In this document: positions 43,592 to 52,715 of the stretch, piece after piece
Numbering within the stretch: position 1 is the stretch's first letter
How the letters are laid out: each line of letters starts with the position of its first letter
Source of the DNA: Streptomyces sp. YPW6
Lineage (GTDB): Bacteria; Actinomycetota; Actinomycetes; Streptomycetales; Streptomycetaceae
Length of the DNA stretch: 64,000 nucleotides
Reading direction: 5' to 3'
Assembly: GCF_018866325.1 (NCBI RefSeq)
Contig: NZ_CP076457.1
Location: 434,001 to 498,000 of the forward strand
The notes under the pieces: model-generated
The model's input: only the letters and a program-made list of their open reading frames with translations
Database searches by the model: none
What the model was told of the DNA's origin: nothing
Program-made: the position numbers and the translations under genes

Positions 43592-44782
43592 TCAGGAACC
43601 GTGCACCCCGGCGCGGTACTTGGGCAGCCGCAGGGTGATCTTCATGCCCGCCCCGACCCCGGTCTCGATGACGAGCCCGTAGTCGTCGCCGAAGACCTGG
43701 CGCAGCCGCTCGTCCACGTTGAGCAGGCCGATGCCGGTGGAGGAGCCGCCCTCGCCGCGCAGGATCTGCCGCAGCCGCTCGGGGTCCATCCCGGTCCCGT
43801 CGTCCTCGATGACCACCTCGGCCTCCGAACCGGCGTCCAGGGCGCTGATGGTGATCCGGCTGCGGGTGACCGCCCCTTCGAGTCCGTGCTTGACGGCGTT
43901 CTCGACCAGCGGCTGGAGGCACAGGAACGGCAGCGCGACGGGCAGCACCTCGGGGGCGACCTGGAGGGTCACGGCGAGCCGTTCCCCGAACCGGGCGCGG
44001 ACCAGGGCCAGATACTGGTCGATGGAGTGCAGTTCGTCGGCCAGGGTGGTGAACTCCCCGTGCCGGCGGAAGGAGTAGCGGGTGAAGTCGGCGAACTCCA
44101 ACAGCAGTTCGCGGGCCTGCTCGGGGTCGGTGCGGACGAACGAGGCGATGGCGGCGAGGGAGTTGAAGAGGAAATGCGGGGAGATCTGGGCCCGCAGAGC
44201 CTTGATCTCGGCCTCGATGAGCTGCGTACGGGAGCGGTCCAGCTCGGCCAGTTCCAGCTGGACGCAGACCCAGCGCGCCACCTCCCCCGCCGCACGGGCG
44301 AGCACCGCCGACTCGCGCGGGGCGTAGGCGACGAGCGCGCCCAGGACCCGGTTCTCGACGGTGAGCGGGACGGCGACGGCCCAGCGCAACGGGCAGTCGA
44401 GGTCGCCGCAGCCGCTGTCGAAGGCGGTGTCGCGGCCGTTGTCCAGCAGCACCCTCAGATGCTCCATCACCTCCTTGCCGTGGTGGTGCCCGGCCCCGTC
44501 CCAGACCAGCACCCGCTCCCGGTCGGTGAGGCAGAGCGCGTCCGTGCCGAGCAGCGAGCGCAGCCGGCGGGCGGAGCGCCGGGCGCTCTCCTCGGTGAGA
44601 CCGGCCCGCAGCGGCGGGGCGGCCAGCGAGGCGGTGTGCAGGGTCTCGAAGGTGGCGTGCTCGACGGGCGTGCCGACGTCGCTGGGGCGCACGGGGCGGG
44701 CGGTACGGCGCCCCAGCAGACAGCCGGCGCCGAACAGCAGCGCGGCGAGGACGACGACGACGGCGACGGCGGCCCCGGTCAT
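43592..44782 (-). CDS. LytS/YehU-type sensor histidine kinase
   Basis: A 396-residue kinase. One N-terminal transmembrane helix (GAAVAVVVVLAALLFGAG), a GAF-like sensor domain (about 75-190) and a His_kinase domain with the phosphoacceptor ISPHFLFNSLAAIASF near 208. The HATPase domain has ENAVKHG near 290, EDDGTGM and GIGLLNVDERLRQ. It is the last gene of an operon with a symporter and a LytTR regulator; its ATG overlaps the symporter stop. By analogy with BtsS-BtsR-BtsT it probably senses an extracellular carboxylate and controls its uptake. Confidence 0.9.
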   Translation of the reverse strand: MTGAAVAVVVVLAALLFGAGCLLGRRTARPVRPSDVGTPVEHATFETLHTASLAAPPLRAGLTEESARRSARRLRSLLGTDALCLTDRERVLVWDGAGHHHGKEVMEHLRVLLDNGRDTAFDSGCGDLDCPLRWAVAVPLTVENRVLGALVAYAPRESAVLARAAGEVARWVCVQLELAELDRSRTQLIEAEIKALRAQISPHFLFNSLAAIASFVRTDPEQARELLLEFADFTRYSFRRHGEFTTLADELHSIDQYLALVRARFGERLAVTLQVAPEVLPVALPFLCLQPLVENAVKHGLEGAVTRSRITISALDAGSEAEVVIEDDGTGMDPERLRQILRGEGGSSTGIGLLNVDERLRQVFGDDYGLVIETGVGAGMKITLRLPKYRAGVHGS

Positions 44783-46284
44783 CGCTCCCGCCCCGGGGCC
44801 GCCCGTGCCGAGGAGAGGGCTTCGGGGAGGTGGAAGCGGGTCATGGCGGCGTTGGTGCCCGGGGGGACGCGCCCCGGGGTGGCGAGCGACACGAGGATCA
44901 TCGCGAGGAAGCCCACGGGGACGGACCAGACGGCGGGCCAGGCGAGCAGGGCGTGCGGCCAGCCCGGTGGGCGCACGGCCCCGCTGACCGTGATGGCCAC
45001 GGCGAGGAGCGCGGACCCGCCGCCGAGCAGGAGCCCCGCCACGGCCCCGGGCGGGGTGAGCCGCCGCCACCAGATGCCGAGGACGAGCAGCGGGCAGAAG
45101 GAGGAGGCGGAGACGGCGAAGGCCATGCCCACCGCGTCGGCCACCGGCACCCGGCTCACCAGCAGGGACCCGGCGAGCGGCACGGCGATGGCGAGGACGG
45201 TGGCGAGCCGGAAGTGGCGTACCCCGCGCGAGGGCAGGACGTCCTGGGTGATGACCCCGGCGACGGCCATGGTGAGCCCGGACGCGGTGGACAGGAACGC
45301 GGCGAACGCTCCGCCGGCGATCAGGGCCCCGAGGAAGTCGCCGCCGAGGCCGCCGATGACCCGGGCGGGCAGCAGCAGGACGGCGGCGTCGGCGTCTCCC
45401 CCGTACCGCAGTTCGGGGGTGTAGAGCCGGCCGAGCGCCCCGTAGACCGGCGGGAGCAGGTAGAAGAGGCCGACCAGCGCGAGGACGGCGACGGTGGTGC
45501 GGCGGGCGTCGCGGCCATTGGGGCTGGTGTAAAAGCGGACGACGACGTGCGGCAGGCCCATCGTGCCGAGGAAGGTCGCCACGATCAGGCCGTAGGTGGC
45601 GTACAGCGGGTGGTCGGCGCGGAAGACGGCGAGCTGGGCGTCGAAGCCGGCCCGGGGCCGGCCGTCGCCCTGCCAGGCGAGGACCAGGAAGAGGGCGGGG
45701 ACGAGGAGGGCGGTGAGCTTCAGCCAGTACTGGAAGACCTGGACGAAGGTGATGGAGCGCATGCCGCCGGCGGCGACGGCGGCGGTCACGACCGTGGCGA
45801 CGAGGACATCACCGAGCCAGCCCGGAGCCCCGGTGAGGATCATCAGGGTCAGCCCGGCGCCCTGGAGCTGGGGTACGAGGTAGAGCCAGCCCGCCCCGAC
45901 GACCAGGACGCTGACCAGTCGGCGGACCTGCCGCGATTCGAGCCGGCCCTCGGCGAAGTCCGGCAGGGTGTACGCCCCGGAGCGGCGCAGTGGTGCGGCG
46001 ACGAAGATCAGGAGCACCAGGTATCCGGCGGTGTAGCCGACCGGATACCACAGCATGTCGGGGCCGTGGACGAGGACGAGTCCGGCGACGCCGAGGAAGG
46101 AGGCGGCCGAGAGGTATTCGCCGCTGATCGCGGCGGCGTTGAGACGGGGCCGCACGGTGCGGGAGGCGACGTAGAAGTCGGAGGTCGTCCGGGAGATGCG
46201 CAGGCCGAAGCCGCCGACGAGGACGGTGGCGAGGACGACGAGGACGACCGCCACCCAGGACGCCATGTGGTCGGGGGTGCTCAC
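44779..46284 (-). CDS. Sodium:solute symporter (SSS family, acetate/pyruvate type)
   Basis: A 501-residue membrane protein with about 13 hydrophobic helices. The SSS core shows LNAAAISGEYLSAASFLGVAG, DMLWYPVGYTAGYL and HVVVRFYTSPNGRDARRT. Sequence and its DUF485 neighbour resemble the ActP/MctC monocarboxylate symporters. The GTG at 46284 overlaps the DUF485 stop, and the end overlaps the kinase start, so three genes are coupled. Acetate, pyruvate or propionate uptake is the best guess. Confidence 0.9.
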   Translation of the reverse strand: MSTPDHMASWVAVVLVVLATVLVGGFGLRISRTTSDFYVASRTVRPRLNAAAISGEYLSAASFLGVAGLVLVHGPDMLWYPVGYTAGYLVLLIFVAAPLRRSGAYTLPDFAEGRLESRQVRRLVSVLVVGAGWLYLVPQLQGAGLTLMILTGAPGWLGDVLVATVVTAAVAAGGMRSITFVQVFQYWLKLTALLVPALFLVLAWQGDGRPRAGFDAQLAVFRADHPLYATYGLIVATFLGTMGLPHVVVRFYTSPNGRDARRTTVAVLALVGLFYLLPPVYGALGRLYTPELRYGGDADAAVLLLPARVIGGLGGDFLGALIAGGAFAAFLSTASGLTMAVAGVITQDVLPSRGVRHFRLATVLAIAVPLAGSLLVSRVPVADAVGMAFAVSASSFCPLLVLGIWWRRLTPPGAVAGLLLGGGSALLAVAITVSGAVRPPGWPHALLAWPAVWSVPVGFLAMILVSLATPGRVPPGTNAAMTRFHLPEALSSARAAPGRER

Positions 46285-46643
46285 GGTGCGGGGCGGCCCT
46301 CCACCAGCCGGGCGAAGTCGCGTTCGTTGCGCTCGGCCCTGCGGACGTACCACCAGGCGGCGAGGGTGAGCGGCGGGTAGGCGGCGAAGCCGAGGACCGC
46401 CCAGACCAGGGCGGAGCTGTCCAGCGCGGCGAACAGCAGCGGCAGGGTGCCCGCGACGAGGGCGAGGAAGCCGAAGACGGTGAGCCCGGCGCGCAGTTGG
46501 CCGCGCATCAGGGAGCGCACATAGGCGCCGCCGAGGGCGGTCTGCTCGTCGATCTCCGACTGGGTGCGGTAGCGGGGCAGCGGGCGCACCCGGCGCGGCT
46601 CCCCCGTGACCACTTCGCGCCGGGGGGCTGGCTCTGCGGACAT
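46281..46643 (-). CDS. DUF485 small membrane protein
   Basis: A 120-residue protein with a basic head and two transmembrane helices (LTVFGFLALVAGTLPLLF and WAVLGFAAYPPLTLAAWWY). DUF485 proteins are encoded just upstream of ActP-type monocarboxylate symporters, as here. The role is unclear; it may help assembly. The end overlaps the symporter start by four bases. Confidence 0.88.
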   Translation of the reverse strand: MSAEPAPRREVVTGEPRRVRPLPRYRTQSEIDEQTALGGAYVRSLMRGQLRAGLTVFGFLALVAGTLPLLFAALDSSALVWAVLGFAAYPPLTLAAWWYVRRAERNERDFARLVEGRPAP

Positions 46644-46705
46644 GGGCTCGGAGTGTAGGCGTCGCCGGGTGGTGCTGGGAAGGGCTGCCGGAAGGTCCTG
46701 CCAGG

Positions 46706-47458
46706 TCAGCGGCCGCCCTGGCGCATCAGGAGGTCCCGCAGGGCGCGGGTGTGGCGGCGGCTGACGGCGAGTTCGGCCTCCCCGATGCGCACGCTCATGC
46801 TGCCCGCGTCCAGGCGCAGTTCGTCGATCCGTCCCAGCGCGACGAGGTGGCGGCGGTGGATCCGGACGAAGCCGCGGGAGCGCCAGCGCTCCTCCAGGGT
46901 GGTCAGCGGGATGCGGACGAGATGGCTGCCTCCGGAGGTGTGCAGGCGGGCGTAGTCGCCCTGCGCCTCGGCGTAGGCGATCTCGTCGATGGGGATGAAG
47001 CGGATGACGCCGCCGAGCTCGACCGGGATCTGGTCGCCCGCGCTGTCGTGGACGGTCGCGGACCGGTCCCCGACCTGTTCGGCGACCCGGCGGACGGCTT
47101 CGGCCAGGCGTTCGCGGCGGACCGGCTTGAGGACGTAGTCGACGGCCTTGAGGTCGAAGGCGTGGACGGCGAAGCCCTCGTGCGCGGTGACGAAGACGAT
47201 GAGCGGCGGCGCGGCGAAGCCGGCGAGGAGCTGGGCGACGTCGAGCCCGGTGAGACCGGCCATGTGGATGTCGAGGAAGACCACGTCGATCGCGGACGCG
47301 TCGTCGGGGCCCGCGTCCACGGCGCTGCCGATGCGGCGCAGGGCCTCGGTCGCCCCGGTGGCGCCCTCGGCGCTGCGGACACGGGGGTCGGCGCGCAGCA
47401 GGTAGAGGAGTTCCTCCAGGGCGGGTTGTTCGTCGTCGACGGCGAGTACGCGCAGCAT
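46706..47458 (-). CDS. LytTR-type response regulator
   Basis: A 250-residue regulator. The receiver domain (residues 1-120) has AVDDEQPALEELL, phosphoacceptor Asp in VFLDIHMAGLTG and TAHEGFAVHAFD, KAVDYVLKPV. The LytTR DNA-binding domain (about 145-245) has FIPIDEIAYAEAQGDYARLH and FVRIHRRHLVAL. It heads the unit regulator-DUF485-symporter-kinase and is the partner of the LytS-type kinase. Its start ATG 47458 has a weak ribosome site; it is divergent from the anti-sigma gene. Confidence 0.9.
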   Translation of the reverse strand: MLRVLAVDDEQPALEELLYLLRADPRVRSAEGATGATEALRRIGSAVDAGPDDASAIDVVFLDIHMAGLTGLDVAQLLAGFAAPPLIVFVTAHEGFAVHAFDLKAVDYVLKPVRRERLAEAVRRVAEQVGDRSATVHDSAGDQIPVELGGVIRFIPIDEIAYAEAQGDYARLHTSGGSHLVRIPLTTLEERWRSRGFVRIHRRHLVALGRIDELRLDAGSMSVRIGEAELAVSRRHTRALRDLLMRQGGR

Positions 47459-47492
47459 GGGCCGGAGTTTAGGACGTGTGGGGGCCGATGGC

Positions 47493-48164
47493 GTGAGTGA
47501 TGCGCGGCTTGTTCCCGTACCGCAGTACATGCAGACGACCGAACCCCACGTACGGGTGGGGGCTTATGCGCTGGGTGTGCTCGGGAGCGCCGACACCTTC
47601 CGCTTCGAGGAGCATCTGGCGCTCTGCCCCGGGTGCCGGCTGCGGGCCGGGGAGTTCGCCGGGGTGCGGGACGGTCTGGCGGTGGTGGGGGCGCCGGTGG
47701 TCCCGGGGCCGGGGTTCGTGGAGCGCCTGACGGACGCGGTGGCGGCGGGGCGGCGCAGGGCGGCCCGGCGGCGGCTCGCCCTGGTGGCGGCCGCGGTGGT
47801 GCTGTCGGTGGGCGGCCCGGTGGCAGTGGCCGGCCTGCCGGGCGGTCCGGTGGAGGGGGCGGGCCCGCAGCGGTGGTCCGGGACGGACGCGTCGTCGGGG
47901 GTGGCCGCCGTGGTGACGGCGGCGGGACGCGAGTGGGGGACGGCGGTCGCGCTGGAGGTGGCGCGCCTTCCGGTGGTGGGGGTGTGCGCGCTGGTCGCGG
48001 TGGGCCGGGACGGCAGCGAGGAGACGGTGGGGAGCTGGTCGGCCGGGGGTGTGCAGGGCGGTCCGGTGGAGGTGTCGGGCGGCGCGGCGCTGCGGCCGGA
48101 GGGCATCGACCACTTCGAGGTGCGCACGGCGGACGGGCGGCGGCTGGTGACGGTGACGCGGTGA
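47493..48164 (+). CDS. Membrane anti-sigma factor-like protein with zf-HC2 domain
   Basis: A 223-residue protein. The N-terminal ZAS-type domain (HVRVGAYALGVLG, then FEEHLALCPGCRL with H-x3-C-x2-C) is followed by a transmembrane helix (RRLALVAAAVVLSVGGPVAVAGL) and an extracytoplasmic domain ending HFEVRTADGRRLVTVTR. This is the layout of ECF anti-sigma factors, but no sigma gene is adjacent; the nearest is 5 kb away with its own mini anti-sigma. GTG 47493 is used because GGGGG lies eight bases upstream; ATG 47529 is the alternative. Confidence 0.75.
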   Translation: MSDARLVPVPQYMQTTEPHVRVGAYALGVLGSADTFRFEEHLALCPGCRLRAGEFAGVRDGLAVVGAPVVPGPGFVERLTDAVAAGRRRAARRRLALVAAAVVLSVGGPVAVAGLPGGPVEGAGPQRWSGTDASSGVAAVVTAAGREWGTAVALEVARLPVVGVCALVAVGRDGSEETVGSWSAGGVQGGPVEVSGGAALRPEGIDHFEVRTADGRRLVTVTR

Positions 48165-48169
48165 CGCCG

Positions 48170-49030
48170 CTACTTGAGGAACTTCGAGAGTCTGCGGTCG
48201 GCCAGCGGCTTCCCGCCCGTCTGGCAGGTGGGGCAGTACTGGAGCGAGGAGTCGCTGAAGGAGACCTCCAGGATGGTGTCCCCGCAGACCGGGCAGGCCT
48301 CGCCGGTACGCCCGTGGACGCGCATCCCGGTCTTCTTCTCCGCCTTGAGCTTTCCCGCCTCCATCCCGCTGGAGCGGTCCACGGCGTCCCGCAGGGTGGT
48401 ACGCAGGGCCGTGTACAGCCGGGTGACGTCGTCCTCGGTCAGGTCGGCGGTCCGTTTGAACGGGGACATCTTCGCCACGTGCAGGATCTCGTCGCTGTAG
48501 GCGTTGCCGATGCCCGCGATCAGGGACTGGTCGCGCAGCGCGCCCTTGATCTGGCGGCGCTCCCCGGCGAGCAGTGCGGCGAACGCGTCGCGGTCGAAGG
48601 TGCCGGCGAGGGGGTCGGGGCCGAGTCCGGCGATGCGGGGGACGTGTGCGGGGTCGTGGACGAGGTGGACCGACAGGCTCTTCTTGGTGCCCATCTCCGT
48701 CAGGTCGAAGCCGTCGCCGTCCGTGGTCACCAGGCGCAGGGCGAGCGGCCCCTTGCCGGGCCGGGGCGGGGCGGCGGGGAAGGAGTCCTTCCAGCGGAGC
48801 CAGCCGGCCCGGGCAAGGTGGGTGCACAGGTGGAGTCCGCCCGCCTCGATGTCGAGGAACTTGCCGTGCCGGGCGACCGAGGTGACCCTCGTGCCCTCCA
48901 GAGCCGTCAGCGGCGGGTCGTACGTCTTCAGGACGCTGATCGCCAGGGGGAGCACCCGGGCGATCTCCTTGCCGGCCAGATGGTCGTCGAGGAAGGCCCG
49001 CAGGGCTTCGACTTCGGGCAGTTCGGGCAT
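48170..49030 (-). CDS. Fpg/Nei-family DNA glycosylase/AP lyase
   Basis: A 286-residue base-excision repair enzyme. It begins MPELPEVE, where Pro2 is the Schiff-base nucleophile and Glu3 the catalytic acid after Met removal. The helix-two-turn-helix has RRQIKGALRDQSLIAGIGNAYSDEIL near 160-185. The C-terminal zinc finger holds CPVCGDTI and CPTCQT (C-x2-C, C-x2-C). It removes oxidised purines or pyrimidines. The actinobacterial Fpg-like and Nei-like groups are not separable by eye, so no symbol is given. It is convergent with the anti-sigma gene with a five-base gap. Confidence 0.92.
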   Translation of the reverse strand: MPELPEVEALRAFLDDHLAGKEIARVLPLAISVLKTYDPPLTALEGTRVTSVARHGKFLDIEAGGLHLCTHLARAGWLRWKDSFPAAPPRPGKGPLALRLVTTDGDGFDLTEMGTKKSLSVHLVHDPAHVPRIAGLGPDPLAGTFDRDAFAALLAGERRQIKGALRDQSLIAGIGNAYSDEILHVAKMSPFKRTADLTEDDVTRLYTALRTTLRDAVDRSSGMEAGKLKAEKKTGMRVHGRTGEACPVCGDTILEVSFSDSSLQYCPTCQTGGKPLADRRLSKFLK

Positions 49031-49066
49031 GGCTCCAGCCTGCCGCAGCCGGTGCGTCGCCGCCTG

Positions 49067-50446
49067 TCAGGAGACCGGTTGGCGGTCCGTGCCGGTGACG
49101 AGGGCGTACAGCTCCGTGAACTCGTCCTCGACCGCTGCGGCGAGCCGGTCCAGGTCGGGCAGTGCCTTGCCGTCGGCCACCAGGCCCACGTGCACCCGGC
49201 CGCCGTGGGTGGACAGGGCGACCGCCAGGGACTGGCCGCGGGCCAGGGGCGCCATCGGGTAGAGGGCGGTCAGCGGGCAGCCGCCCAGCGAGAGCGCGGA
49301 GCGCGGCAGCGGCACGCTGGTGACCAGGACGTCGAAGAGCACACGGGCGGCGCCCGCCGCCAGCGGTGCACCGAACCGGTGTGCCAGCGGGGGCAGTTGG
49401 TCGGCGAGCACGGCGACGGCTCCGGCGCCCCTGAGAGGGCCCGCCGCCTTGTTGCGGTCCATCGCGGTCCGCACCGCCCCGAGCCGCCGGCGCGGGTCGT
49501 CGCAGGTGACCGGCAGGGGCAGCAGGTAGGCGGAGAGCCGGTTGCCGGAAGCGGCGGCTCCGCCGGGCCGGCGCCGGGACACGGGCACCAGGGCGCGCGG
49601 GTCGGCGGCGGGCAGGGCCTCGCCCCGCCCGGCCATCCAGCGGCGCAACGCCCCGGCGACGACGGCCAGGAGGACGTCGTTGGCCGTGCCGCCCTCGGCG
49701 CGGCGCATCCGCTGGAGGTCTCCGGCGTCGAGGTCGGCGGTGGCCAGGCGCCGGGTGCCGCTGGAGGGTGCGGTGAGGGCGGAGGGACCCCGCAGGTCGA
49801 GGCGGCCGGCACGGACGACGGAGGCCCCGACGCCGAGCGCCCGGCCGACCTCGCCGATCCGTCCGAGCGCCATGCCCGCCATCTCGCGTGGGTCGGGCAG
49901 CCAGGAGCGGGGCGGGACGGCGGTGCGGCCCCGGGCGGTGGTACGGGCGGCGGTGACGGCGGCGATCTCGTCGAAGATCCCGGCGCCGATGGCGACCGCC
50001 CGCATCCCGTCGGCCAGGGCGTGGTGCAGCTTGACCAGGACGGCGAAGGGGCCGCCGTCCGCACCGCAGATCAGGTACATCCGCCAGGGCGGCAGCCCGC
50101 GCCCGAGCGGCCGCTCCATCAGTTCACCGGCCAGCCGGGTGGCCCCCGCCATGAAGTCGCCGTCGGCCACGGCGACCCGCTCGACGTGCCGGTGCACGTC
50201 GAAGTCCTTGTCCACCGTCCAGGCCTTGCCGCCGACCGGCAGCAGGACGTCCCGTACGCACATGCGCAGCCGGGGAATGGCGGCGGCGCGGGTCCCGAGC
50301 AGGTCGAGGATCCGCTGGGGCCCGGCGCCGGGCGCCGAGGCGAAGACGGCGAGCGCGCCCAGATGCATCGGATGGGCGTCCGATTCGAGGTGCCAGAAAG
50401 CGAGATCAAGGGGGGCCAGAAGCTCGGTACCCAACGGGGGCCTCAT
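49067..50446 (-). CDS. Wax ester synthase / diacylglycerol acyltransferase (WS/DGAT)
   Basis: A 459-residue acyltransferase that makes triacylglycerol or wax ester from acyl-CoA. The catalytic HHxxxDG motif reads HHALADG near residue 140. The start ELLAPLDLAFWHLESDAHPMHLGAL and the C-terminal GGCPLTALYPMAPL and VHVGLVADGKALPD are typical. Triacylglycerol is the main storage lipid of Streptomyces. ATG 50446 is followed by MRPPLGTEL. It is monocistronic; the 139-base spacer upstream has the repeat TGTTACGTACTGTTACG. Confidence 0.9.
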   Translation of the reverse strand: MRPPLGTELLAPLDLAFWHLESDAHPMHLGALAVFASAPGAGPQRILDLLGTRAAAIPRLRMCVRDVLLPVGGKAWTVDKDFDVHRHVERVAVADGDFMAGATRLAGELMERPLGRGLPPWRMYLICGADGGPFAVLVKLHHALADGMRAVAIGAGIFDEIAAVTAARTTARGRTAVPPRSWLPDPREMAGMALGRIGEVGRALGVGASVVRAGRLDLRGPSALTAPSSGTRRLATADLDAGDLQRMRRAEGGTANDVLLAVVAGALRRWMAGRGEALPAADPRALVPVSRRRPGGAAASGNRLSAYLLPLPVTCDDPRRRLGAVRTAMDRNKAAGPLRGAGAVAVLADQLPPLAHRFGAPLAAGAARVLFDVLVTSVPLPRSALSLGGCPLTALYPMAPLARGQSLAVALSTHGGRVHVGLVADGKALPDLDRLAAAVEDEFTELYALVTGTDRQPVS

Positions 50447-50585
50447 GTCGTCGAAGCGGCGGGGCCGGAGTGCGGAGGCCCCTCGCAGTCAATCGCTTGC
50501 GGTCGGTCACGGTCAAGCATGGACATGTTACGTACTGTTACGCCTGTGCGTCGGTCACGTCCGCACGGGAGGTCCGGTCCGGCCC

Positions 50586-52658
50586 TCACCGGGTCGGGAT
50601 GAGGAACTCGCACCACACGCATTTGCCGCTGCCCCGCGACTCCACCCCCCAGACGTCGGCCAGCCGGTCGACCAGCATCAGGCCGCGCCCCGACACCCCC
50701 TCCTCCCCCGCGTCACGGCGGCGGGGCAGGGCGCTGGAGCGGTCCTCGACGTCGACGCGCAGCCGTCGCTCCGTTCCGGCGAGCACGCGGATCGTCACGA
50801 TGGCGCCGCCGTCGGTGTGCATGAGCGCGTTGGTGATCAGCTCGTCGGCCGCGAGCTCGATCTCGTCGGCCCGGTCCTTCGCTCCCCAGGCCCGGACCGC
50901 GGCCCGGATCATGTGCCGGGACGAGCTCAGCGCCTCGGGGTCGTTCTGGGCCACGTGCTGCTGGAGCCGGCCGCCCGGCTGCGGGGCGTGCGCGGCCCGG
51001 CGGCGCAGCAGCAGCACCGCGACGTCGTCCTGGCCGCCGCGCCCGTCGACCGCTTCGCAGAGCTGGTCGGCGAGCTTCTGGAGGTCCTGGGGGCCGTTGG
51101 CGACGAGGGAGGTGAGCCGCTGCATCCCCTCGTCGAGGTCGGAGCCCGGCAGTTCGACGAGGCCGTCGGTGAAGAGGATCATCGTCTGGCCGGGGTCCAG
51201 TTCGACCGTGGAGACCGGGTACTCCAGCCGGCCGAACTCCGCCGAGAGGCCGAGCGGCAGTCCGCCCTCGGCCACCACGCGGCGGCAGCTGCCGTCGACA
51301 TCCCGCACCACCGGGTCCACATGCCCGGCCCGGACGACCTGCACGACCCCGGTGGTGAGGTCGGCCTCGGCGTAGGTGCAGGTGGCGAAGCGGTCGGTGT
51401 CCAGTTCGTGCAGGAAGACGGAGGCGCGTGCCATGACCGTGGCGGGGCTGTGCCCCTCGGCGGCGTACGCGCGCAGCACGATCCTGAGCTGCCCCATGAC
51501 GGCCGCGGCGTGGGTGTCGTGCCCCTGGACGTCCCCGATGACGGCGCCGACCCTCCCGCCGGGCAGCGGGATCAGGTCGTACCAGTCGCCGCCGATGTCG
51601 CGGCCGAGGCGGGCCGAGCGGTAGCGGACGGCGACCTGCGCCCCGGGCACGGAGGGGATCCGGCGCGGCAGCATGGCCTGCTGGAGGCCCTCGGCGAGGT
51701 CGTGCTCCTGTTCGTAGAGCATCGCGCGCTGGAGGCTCTGGGCGATCGACGTGCCGAGCGCCATCAGCAGATTGCGCTCGTCGGCGGTGAAGCCGCCCTT
51801 GTCCCGGTAGAGCAGGCCGAGCGCACCGATCGGGCGGGCCTGGGCGATCAGCGGCATGTAGGCGGCGGAGGTGATGCCGAGGCGGCTGATGTTGCGCCAC
51901 AGGATCGGGTAGGAAGCGGCGAAGTCCTCGGCGGACTCGATGAAGCGGGGCGACAGAGTGCGGACCACTTCGCTCATCGGGTACTGCTCGTCCACCCGGG
52001 TGTACCGGGTGCCGGGGACGTACGCGCCTTCGGGCCCGTCGGCCACCAGGTGGATGCGGCCGGACTCCAGCAGGCCCATGACGAGACTGGTGGCTCCGAG
52101 GTGGGCGAGGCCCTGGGAGTTCTTGAGGACGGCGATGACGTCCTTGACCGTACGGGCGTGGGCCAGGGCGGCCGTGGTGCCCTCGACGAGGCTGGTGCGC
52201 TGGCTGCGTTCCTCGTCCAGCTCGCGGCGGGCGGTGGAGTCGGCCAGCTCCTGGGTCGCGTCGCGGACGATCCCGATGATGCGACGCGGGCGCCCGGTCC
52301 TGTCGCGGCGGACGAAGCCCTGGGTGTGGGTCCAGCGCAGGGAGCCGTCGCGCCGCTGGATGCGGAAGTACGCGCCGTAGTTGGTGCGCCCGCTCTTGAG
52401 GGCGTGCGAGACGAGCGCGTCCAGGCGCTGGGCCTCGTCCGTCGGCACGCGCGGCGACAGCGAGTCCGGCCGGTCGTCGTATTCGTCCGGGGTCAGGTCG
52501 AACACGTCCAGGGCGGTGCGGTCCATGTGCATGAGGCCGCTGTCGAGATCCCAGTCGAAGCTGCCCATTCGGTTCAGGGCGAGGCTGAGGTCCGGGTGGG
52601 CGGGCCAGTCTTCGGGGAGCGACAGGGCACCCGCTACCCGATCATCCATGTGGGCCAC
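50586..52658 (-). CDS. PAS-GAF-SpoIIE phosphatase with C-terminal anti-sigma-type ATPase
   Basis: A 690-residue partner-switching signal protein. A PAS domain (about 40-140), GAF domain (about 160-310), PP2C/SpoIIE phosphatase domain (about 340-545; GGDWYDLIPLPGGRVGAVIGD, GQTMILFTDGLVE) and a HATPase_c_2 domain (about 565-690; ADELITNALMHTDG, GVSGRGLMLVDRL). The phosphatase would dephosphorylate an anti-anti-sigma and the kinase half could phosphorylate it or bind a sigma, so both signs are in one chain. This fusion is common in Streptomyces. Start GTG 52658; ATG 52649 is possible. Confidence 0.92.
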   Translation of the reverse strand: MAHMDDRVAGALSLPEDWPAHPDLSLALNRMGSFDWDLDSGLMHMDRTALDVFDLTPDEYDDRPDSLSPRVPTDEAQRLDALVSHALKSGRTNYGAYFRIQRRDGSLRWTHTQGFVRRDRTGRPRRIIGIVRDATQELADSTARRELDEERSQRTSLVEGTTAALAHARTVKDVIAVLKNSQGLAHLGATSLVMGLLESGRIHLVADGPEGAYVPGTRYTRVDEQYPMSEVVRTLSPRFIESAEDFAASYPILWRNISRLGITSAAYMPLIAQARPIGALGLLYRDKGGFTADERNLLMALGTSIAQSLQRAMLYEQEHDLAEGLQQAMLPRRIPSVPGAQVAVRYRSARLGRDIGGDWYDLIPLPGGRVGAVIGDVQGHDTHAAAVMGQLRIVLRAYAAEGHSPATVMARASVFLHELDTDRFATCTYAEADLTTGVVQVVRAGHVDPVVRDVDGSCRRVVAEGGLPLGLSAEFGRLEYPVSTVELDPGQTMILFTDGLVELPGSDLDEGMQRLTSLVANGPQDLQKLADQLCEAVDGRGGQDDVAVLLLRRRAAHAPQPGGRLQQHVAQNDPEALSSSRHMIRAAVRAWGAKDRADEIELAADELITNALMHTDGGAIVTIRVLAGTERRLRVDVEDRSSALPRRRDAGEEGVSGRGLMLVDRLADVWGVESRGSGKCVWCEFLIPTR

Positions 52659-52715
52659 TCTGCCACCATTTTCCCTATTCCTCTTGTCCGATTGCGCTGC
52701 TCGAACCTCGACCGG

